A stretch of 11,971 bases of DNA from Candidatus Sulfotelmatobacter sp. (GTDB taxonomy: Bacteria; Acidobacteriota; Terriglobia; Terriglobales; SbA1). A model generated the notes under the pieces. That model had not been told where the DNA came from and searched no databases. It was given only the letters and a program-made list of their open reading frames with translations. The position numbers were made by a program, and so were the translations under genes. The first letter of the stretch is position 1. Every line of letters begins with the position of its first letter. This document shows, piece after piece, positions 7,838 through 11,971 of this stretch. Location: assembly GCA_030151135.1 (NCBI GenBank), contig JASLEQ010000360.1:1-11971 (forward strand). Reading direction: 5' to 3'.

Positions 7838-8434
7838 ATGTCCATTTCCCGTCGAGACATTCTTAGGTCGCTTACGGCAACCGCGGTTGCAGGTTCGGTT
7901 CTTCGAGTCATTCCTCTCGAGGCCGCCGAGTACGCACACCGCGTCATTCATGCAGAAAAAGCGGCATCTGGCACGCAGGCCTATACCCCGAAATTCTTTT
8001 CTCCTCGTGCGTACAAAACCCTGCAGAACCTCTGTGACGCGATCATCCCGTCCGACGACGAAGCCAAAGGCGCCCTCGAGGCGGGCGCCCCGGAGTTCAT
8101 CGATCTGCTGACAAGTGAAAACAGCGCTTATCAACTCACTTTGGGCGGTGGCATGATGTGGCTCGATAACACCTGCATGGACCGCTACGGCACGCCGTTT
8201 GTCGATTGCAACGTAGACCAGCGGAAGGAAATTGTCGACCTCATTGCCTATCGGAAGAACGCCAAGAAGGATCCCAGTCTCAGCCAGGGAATCGAATTCT
8301 TCAGCTTCCTCCGCAAGCTCACGGCGGACGGTTTCTTCACCAGCGAAATCGGTATCAACTATCTCGGATACGTTGGAAACACCTTCCTGTCAGAGTTTCC
8401 GGGCTGCCCGCCAGTGCCGGAACAGAATTCATAA
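7838..8434 (+). CDS. Gluconate 2-dehydrogenase subunit 3-like protein with Tat signal
   Basis: Predicted 198-residue small subunit of a membrane-associated or periplasmic flavin dehydrogenase. The Tat signal is at the N-terminus: SRRDILR at 4-10, hydrophobic stretch 11-23, Ala-Ala near 29-30. The mature part has the family pattern: an early FSPRAYKTLQNLCDAIIPSD stretch (54-73), GAPEFID (83-89), and a C-terminal region with FFTSEIGINYLGY (166-178). In characterised three-subunit dehydrogenases this subunit lacks the flavin and is needed for export and maturation of the catalytic partner. GGAG at 7827-7830 lies seven bases before the ATG, and the GMC stop is two bases upstream, so the pair is translationally tight. 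The frame is open back to 7442, but that overlaps the GMC gene. The usual cytochrome c third subunit is missing here. Confidence 0.92.
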   Translation: MSISRRDILRSLTATAVAGSVLRVIPLEAAEYAHRVIHAEKAASGTQAYTPKFFSPRAYKTLQNLCDAIIPSDDEAKGALEAGAPEFIDLLTSENSAYQLTLGGGMMWLDNTCMDRYGTPFVDCNVDQRKEIVDLIAYRKNAKKDPSLSQGIEFFSFLRKLTADGFFTSEIGINYLGYVGNTFLSEFPGCPPVPEQNS

Positions 8435-8469
8435 GCTCAATAGCACAGGCCCGGCTGAATTCCGAATTG

Positions 8470-9759
8470 CTATTTCCCGAACGGCTCTTCCAACGACAAA
8501 CTCTGTGGAGTGAATAACTCGGCTCCATTGTCGGTGACGTGCATGTCATCTTCGAGGCGCACGCCGAATTCGCCGCGAATGTAAATTCCTGGCTCATTAC
8601 TGGTAGTGACATTAGCTTGCAGCTTGGTCGGATTGCCGCGCACCAAATATGGCCACTCGTGTCCATCCATGCCGAGCCCATGCCCGAGTCGGTGCGTAAA
8701 GTATTTGTAGTCGGGTCCGTAGCCGCCATCGGTTACGATTTTGCGCGCCGCGGCATCGACCGATCCACATTCCGCTCCAGGTCGAGCAGCGCCCAAGGCC
8801 GCTGATTGCGCACGGTGCACGATGTCGAAGACCTGCTTCATCTTGTCCGAAGCCTTCCCTAGTACGAACGTGCGCGTAATGTCTGACCAGTACCCCTCGA
8901 CGGAGCATCCTCCATCCATCAGAACGATGGTGCCGTCGTGTACCACCTGCGGTGTCACAGAACCGTGCGGGAACGCCGAAAACTCGCCCACCTGTACGTC
9001 GACATATCCAGAGAATCCGAGTTGGGCGTGAGCCTTGCCGACGAGATCTTCGAGGTGCTGCTGCGTCATTCCTTCCTTCACCGCTTCATAGGCAGCCTGG
9101 TACGCGGCGAGCGTTACATGGGCTGCCAGCCGCATCAATTCGATCTCATGGGCGCTCTTGATCATGCGGCATCCGGCGGTGGCTGGCGTCGCGCTCACAA
9201 GGCTAGTCTGAGGCGACGCCTTCGCGATTCCATCGACAAAAAGATATTTGATGGTCTCTTCAATGCCCAGCTTTCCGGTGACCATCCCGAGCTCTTTCAG
9301 ACCCTGCGCGACACGTTGATACGGGCTCTCATCCTCCTGCCAGACGCGTACATCTGCCTGCGCTCCATCCGGCGAGCCGGAGATCTGCTCGCGCGCTCGG
9401 TCTTCCTCAAACGCGGGACAAACGTAAAACGGTTTGCCCTTTGCAGGCAAAACCAGCGCGAACATGCGCTCGCCGCCCCACCAGCGAATTCCTGTGAAGT
9501 AGCGCAGCGAAGTGCCTTCCATCAAAACGATCGCGTCCAGCCCGTTTTCGCTCATCAGGCGGCGGGCATTTTCCTGTCGCTCGCGCCGCTCTTCCAGGGT
9601 GATGGGCGCCGCTTCCGCCTTCCGCGACTTGAGTCGCGCAATCGAAGGTGGCATCGCAGCCTCGTCCTCGCCTTGTCTCGCAGCTGAGAGAGGAGGCGCC
9701 GCGGCCGACGCGATTCCTGCCACACCGCTGAGCTCGAGAAATCTGCGTCGCGAGATCAT
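8470..9759 (-). CDS. Tat-exported Xaa-Pro aminopeptidase-like protein (M24 family)
   Basis: Predicted 429-residue metallopeptidase with the pita-bread fold. The N-terminus is a Tat signal (SRRRFLEL at 3-10, Ala-rich core 13-27). A creatinase/prolidase N-terminal domain occupies about 55-195 (GLDAIVLMEG, YFTGIRWWGG) and the M24 catalytic domain about 200-420. All five dinuclear metal ligands are present: D282, D293, H360 (HRLGHGLG), E389 (SNEPGIYI) and E403 (VRLEDD), plus H265 in FPHGS. These motifs fit aminopeptidase P or prolidase; methionine aminopeptidase is excluded by the N-terminal domain. A strong AGGAGG lies five bases before the ATG. Export with a Tat signal suggests metal loading in the cytoplasm and peptide turnover in the periplasm. 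It ends 35 bases from the converging small-subunit gene, with no clear terminator between, and diverges from the CPXCG gene. Confidence 0.92.
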   Translation of the reverse strand: MISRRRFLELSGVAGIASAAAPPLSAARQGEDEAAMPPSIARLKSRKAEAAPITLEERRERQENARRLMSENGLDAIVLMEGTSLRYFTGIRWWGGERMFALVLPAKGKPFYVCPAFEEDRAREQISGSPDGAQADVRVWQEDESPYQRVAQGLKELGMVTGKLGIEETIKYLFVDGIAKASPQTSLVSATPATAGCRMIKSAHEIELMRLAAHVTLAAYQAAYEAVKEGMTQQHLEDLVGKAHAQLGFSGYVDVQVGEFSAFPHGSVTPQVVHDGTIVLMDGGCSVEGYWSDITRTFVLGKASDKMKQVFDIVHRAQSAALGAARPGAECGSVDAAARKIVTDGGYGPDYKYFTHRLGHGLGMDGHEWPYLVRGNPTKLQANVTTSNEPGIYIRGEFGVRLEDDMHVTDNGAELFTPQSLSLEEPFGK

Positions 9760-9821
9760 AAAAACCTCCTGGAGAACGATGATGAGTGATCAGCGGACTT
9801 CGAGCGGCCCGTTTGGTATCT

Positions 9822-9841
9822 GTCAGCTCTACTTAGCTGAC
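9822..9841. repeat. Inverted repeat in the divergent intergenic region
   Basis: Perfect 7-bp arms (GTCAGCT and AGCTGAC) separated by 6 bases (CTACTT). It sits about 60 bases upstream of the M24 start and 55 bases upstream of the CPXCG start, between divergent genes. It could be a dimeric operator controlling either gene, or a leader hairpin of the M24 message. Only the symmetry is seen. Confidence 0.5.
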
Positions 9842-9842
9842 C

Positions 9843-9863
9843 GAACTGAACCAGTTCCAGAAC
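9843..9863. repeat. Overlapping GAAC/GTTC inverted repeats
   Basis: GAACTG-AAC-CAGTTC (9843-9857) overlaps GTTC-CA-GAAC (9854-9863), giving three GAAC/GTTC half-sites within 21 bases, right beside the repeat at 9822-9841. The arrangement resembles a multi-site operator, but the spacing does not match a LexA box I can name. Confidence 0.4.
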
Positions 9864-9896
9864 TCCACAGCAGGGAAGTGTACTATTTCTGAAACG

Positions 9897-10076
9897 ATGG
9901 ACGCTGGTTTCCAGTGCGCTTCCTGCGGAGAATGGAACGTGACGACCGTCGATGAGTCCGCCGGAAGGCGCCAGTCCTACGTCGAAGACTGCCAAGTCTG
10001 CTGCAAGCCTAATCTGCTGCGCGTGGCCTACGACAACTCCTCGCAAGAATTCTTCATCGCAGCAGAGCTGGAATGA
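9897..10076 (+). CDS. CPXCG-motif cysteine-rich small protein
   Basis: A 59-residue protein recognisable as the CPXCG cysteine-rich family (Pfam Cys_rich_CPXG). It has a first cysteine pair C7/C10 followed by G11 (CASCGE), then the conserved stretch GRRQSYVEDCQVCC with C32, C35 and C36 and a proline-asparagine pair after it, and an acidic C-terminus ending AELE. The four pairing cysteines suggest a small zinc ribbon. The family's first-motif proline is alanine here (A8). The function of the family is unknown. No good Shine-Dalgarno is within reach: AGGGAAG at 9872-9878 is too far. TACTAT at 9881-9886 could be a -10 box ten bases before the ATG, which would make the message nearly leaderless. 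No in-frame alternative start fits. It diverges from the M24 gene. Confidence 0.88.
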   Translation: MDAGFQCASCGEWNVTTVDESAGRRQSYVEDCQVCCKPNLLRVAYDNSSQEFFIAAELE

Positions 10077-10254
10077 GGCCCATGAGCGAGATGCGTTCTT
10101 TCTGAACTTCGCGGGATTCGTAGGTCTCTTGCAGTCCAGCGTTCCGGAAGAATCTAGATAAGGCAGCCCCGCAGTCACTCGTCATGATTCACTGGACGCG
10201 TTATATTCTCGTATCAAGAGCCGTGTGAACTGCCGCGGTAAAGAGGGACTTTCC

Positions 10255-10617
10255 ATGGCGATAGGCTACAGCTCCGGAAGGATGGTCGGTCACAACATGG
10301 TGACCACTCAGTTTGAGCTTGATGGTTTCCAGGTGACTCGCACCCTGGGGGTAGTTCGCGGCATCGTCGTTCGCTCCCGCTCGATCTTTGGGACCATCGG
10401 CGCGGGCCTGCAGACCCTGGTAGGCGGCAACATCACGCTGCTGACGAATCTGTGCGAGAAAACTCGCCAGGAAGCATTCGATCTGATGCTGCAGCATGCG
10501 GCTGAACTTGGCGCAAATGCAGTGGTCGGCGCCCGCTACGACGCCACGGAAATTATGCAGGGCGTCACCGAAGTTCTCGCCTATGGCACTGCGGTCTTTG
10601 TCGAACCCGTCAAATAA
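10255..10617 (+). CDS. YbjQ/DUF74 family protein
   Basis: Predicted 120-residue soluble protein of the YbjQ (UPF0145, DUF74) family, often called heavy-metal-binding domain proteins although no metal function is well proven. Family features are a [14 protein letters not shown] stretch (32-45), glycine-rich loop AGLQTLVGG (50-58), a helix with [11 protein letters not shown] (68-78) and the hallmark [11 protein letters not shown] (86-96), followed by a strand ending YGTAV (110-114). Family members form ring-like oligomers, as I recall from structures. The start at 10255 has GAGGG seven bases upstream; a GTG at 10225 would add ten residues lying over the ribosome site and is rejected. The 10077-10254 gap holds no gene; TATATT at 10202-10207 could be a -10 box but lacks a convincing -35. 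Confidence 0.9.
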   Translation: MAIGYSSGRMVGHNMVTTQFELDGFQVTRTLGVVRGIVVRSRSIFGTIGAGLQTLVGGNITLLTNLCEKTRQEAFDLMLQHAAELGANAVVGARYDATEIMQGVTEVLAYGTAVFVEPVK

Positions 10618-10631
10618 GAATCCTTCAGATT

Positions 10632-10667
10632 GCTGGCGCGCCGGGGCAATGTCGCCCCGGCACCAGC
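10632..10667. terminator. Bidirectional hairpin between converging YbjQ and OmpA genes
   Basis: An 8-bp G+C stem (GCCGGGGC 10640-10647 / GCCCCGGC 10654-10661) with a 6-base loop is extended by a second 5-bp stem (GCTGG 10632-10636 / CCAGC 10663-10667) across a small internal loop. It lies centrally between the two convergent stop codons, so it could serve both strands. No T run follows on either strand, so its strength is uncertain. Confidence 0.55.
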
Positions 10668-10683
10668 TATGAAGAGAACTGAA

Positions 10684-11652
10684 TTACCGCATTGACGGTC
10701 CGTTCGATCCCGGCGCGGGTGCTGGGGTAGTTGCACCCTGCGTGCCCTGCGGTTCCGAACCGATGACGTCGCCGGAAACGACCATCTCAACCCGCCGGTT
10801 CAGCTTACGCCCGGCTGCGGTGCCATTGTCCGCCACGGGATCAGCCTTTCCCATTCCAGAGGACGTTACATTGTCAGGTTTGACGCCTTGGGAGACCAGA
10901 TACCCACGCACGGAGTCGGCGCGCTTCTCTGATAGCTCGAGGTTGTATTGATCGCTGCCGATGCTGTCTGTGTAGCCCTCGATATTGAGCTTCAGATCTG
11001 GATAGGCAAGGACAATTCCTGAGATCTTCGCCAGTTTCTCGCGGGCCTCTGATTTAAGAGTGAATTTGTTGAAGTCGAACAGCACGTCGGGCATGCTCAC
11101 GATCAAACCGCGGGCGGTGTCGCGCGTCTGCAGGACCTGGTTCAGTTGAGTCTGCAGCCGCTGGCGCAATTCCTCTTTCTGACGAACGGCTTCGTCCTTT
11201 TCCTGTTCCGCCTGTTGCGTCGCCAACTGTGCTTGCGCTAACTGGTTTTGCGCCTCCTGCATTTTGCGCTGCGCATCTTCCGCTTCCTGTTCGGCGGCGG
11301 CAGCCTGGGCTGCGGCTTGCTGCTGTTGAGCTTGCAAGGCAGCTTGCTGCTGCTCGGCTTGCGCCTGCGCCTGCTCGGCTTCAGCCCGGCGCCGGGCATC
11401 CTCATTCGCCTGTGCCTGGGCCTGGTCCGCATCGCGTCTCGCAGCGGCGGCATCTGCTTCGGCCTTCGCCTGTGCGTCAGCCGCAGCCTGGCGGGCTGCT
11501 TCCTCGCGTTCCTGCTCCTTCTTGCGAAGCGTCAGGACGCGAGCGTCTTCTGCCATCTGGGTCGCGCCACGGGCCGCGGTGCCGATTGGAGTGCGTCCCT
11601 GTTTGCGCTGATAGTAGTCTTCGGCGCGCTGGAGCATATCCTCGGCTTTCAT
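10684..11652 (-). CDS. OmpA-family peptidoglycan-binding protein with long coiled coil (5' end lost at junction)
   Basis: 322 residues are clear, counting from the ATG at 11652. Residues 1-40 form a helical segment ([18 protein letters not shown]...MAEDARVL). Residues about 45-180 are an Ala/Gln/Glu-rich coiled coil with many short repeats. Residues about 185-295 are an OmpA C-terminal domain: [11 protein letters not shown] (190-200), D229 in GYTDS and R244 in LSEKRA (the residue pair that binds diaminopimelate in OmpA proteins), then NRRVEMV (285-291). The tail 300-322 is Pro/Gly/Thr-rich. Such proteins tether envelope to cell wall and need a signal peptide or lipobox; none is present after 11652. 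Upstream, the frame continues without a stop into a UrtB permease fragment, so the true 5' end is probably missing. The ATG at 11652 is the first codon I assign to this protein, not a demonstrated start. Confidence 0.85.
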   Translation of the reverse strand: MKAEDMLQRAEDYYQRKQGRTPIGTAARGATQMAEDARVLTLRKKEQEREEAARQAAADAQAKAEADAAAARRDADQAQAQANEDARRRAEAEQAQAQAEQQQAALQAQQQQAAAQAAAAEQEAEDAQRKMQEAQNQLAQAQLATQQAEQEKDEAVRQKEELRQRLQTQLNQVLQTRDTARGLIVSMPDVLFDFNKFTLKSEAREKLAKISGIVLAYPDLKLNIEGYTDSIGSDQYNLELSEKRADSVRGYLVSQGVKPDNVTSSGMGKADPVADNGTAAGRKLNRRVEMVVSGDVIGSEPQGTQGATTPAPAPGSNGPSMR

Positions 11653-11680
11653 GATGCTGCCGTTCGCCGGATCGTGCGCG
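11640..11680. other. Probable chimeric junction between OmpA and UrtB sequence
   Basis: UrtB-like similarity runs on the minus strand up to about IRAHDP (11669-11685), and OmpA-protein-like sequence begins by about 11652. Base composition shifts here: by hand count 11761-11880 is about 70% G+C, while 10981-11100 in the OmpA domain is about 48%. The frames happen to agree, hiding the join from gene callers. Confidence 0.65.
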
Positions 11681-11971
11681 CGGATGAAGTCCTGCACGAC
11701 GAAGGTTGTGTAGGCGCCGAGCATGACCATCTCGCCATGGGCCATGTTGATGATGCCCATGACGCCGAAGGTGATGGCGAGGCCGATGGCGGCGAGCAGC
11801 AGCACCGAGCCGAGCGACAGGCCGTACCAGACGTTCTGCACCGCGTTGGCGACGGCGAGACGCGACTGGATCGAGGCGACACCCGCGGCGGCCGCCGCCT
11901 TCACCTTCCCGTCGCTGCCCGCGGCGATCGACGCCAGAAGTCCGAGCGAATCCTGATCGCCGCGATCGCGC
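11653..11971 (-). CDS. urtB: UrtB-type urea ABC transporter permease, internal fragment
   Basis: The minus-strand frame is open from the window end at 11971 (GTG at 11904 is internal) and reads as the N-terminal half of a urea/branched-chain amino acid transporter permease. It begins with the extracytoplasmic helical region found ahead of the membrane part in UrtB ([20 protein letters not shown]...), then [20 protein letters not shown] and the strongly conserved [20 protein letters not shown], which precedes helix 2. After [11 protein letters not shown] the permease similarity stops: the expected remaining helices are absent and the frame enters the OmpA protein. UrtB works with UrtACDE in urea uptake. 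Wording and high G+C look alphaproteobacterial (Rhizobiales-like), unlike the rest of the window. LivH is the alternative, but the N-terminal extension favours UrtB. The exact end of the fragment is uncertain by about 20 bases. Confidence 0.8.

Noticed and set aside
8435..8469. Terminator between the converging small-subunit and M24 genes
   Set aside because: No stem of useful length or T run was found in the 35 bases; only short GAATTC repeats occur.
8938..9687. 249-codon open frame on the plus strand
   Set aside because: Antisense to the M24 peptidase, no domain features, no ribosome site; a shadow frame.
9843..9863. LexA/SOS box
   Set aside because: The GAAC/GTTC half-site spacings (7 and 2 bases) fit neither the GAAC-N4-GTTC nor the GTTC-N7-GTTC form known to me.
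9756..10178. 140-codon minus-strand frame over the divergent region
   Set aside because: It overlaps the clearly recognisable CPXCG gene on the other strand and its translation shows no family features.
11238..11480. Repeat-rich Ala/Gln tract as a possible tandem repeat element
   Set aside because: The repetition is of amino-acid type (coiled coil in the OmpA-like protein) with varied codons, not a DNA repeat.

Overview
The window looks like a piece of a Gram-negative soil bacterium, most plausibly an acidobacterium of the Koribacter/Terriglobus type. This rests on moderate G+C, Tat-signal sugar isomerases beside GMC dehydrogenase/subunit 3 pairs, OmpA proteins with long Ala/Gln-rich coiled coils, and a soluble hybrid histidine kinase. 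No rRNA marker is present, so the phylum is an inference. There are no RNA genes, CRISPR arrays, IS elements or phage genes.

Region 1 (1-5030, all plus strand): the C-terminal part of uvrA, cut by the window edge; a CPBP intramembrane protease close behind it; a soluble PAS-PAS-HisKA-HATPase-REC hybrid kinase; a haem-type bacterioferritin with its own promoter and probably a leaderless mRNA; and a secreted protein with two BON domains.

Region 2 (5080-8434, plus strand): a Tat-exported xylose-isomerase-like TIM-barrel enzyme, a GMC flavin dehydrogenase with a four-cysteine cluster, and a Tat-signal gluconate 2-dehydrogenase subunit 3-like protein. These look like one periplasmic sugar or glycoside oxidation module, in which the small subunit could carry the signal-less flavoprotein through the Tat pore. 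A strong promoter with a small palindrome precedes it, and a terminator-like hairpin lies between its first two genes. No cytochrome subunit is present.

Region 3 (8470-10617): a Tat-signal M24 aminopeptidase P-like enzyme on the minus strand, diverging from a 59-residue CPXCG-type cysteine-rich protein. The region between them carries clustered inverted repeats. A YbjQ/DUF74 protein follows on the plus strand.

Region 4 (10684-11971, minus strand): an OmpA-like peptidoglycan-binding protein whose 5' end runs in frame into a G+C-rich fragment of a UrtB-type urea ABC transporter permease that looks alphaproteobacterial. A hairpin separates it from the YbjQ gene. The fusion makes no biological sense, and the junction near 11650-11675 is most likely an assembly chimera; a recombination event is less likely. 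The last ~300 bases should not be taken as the same organism without checking.
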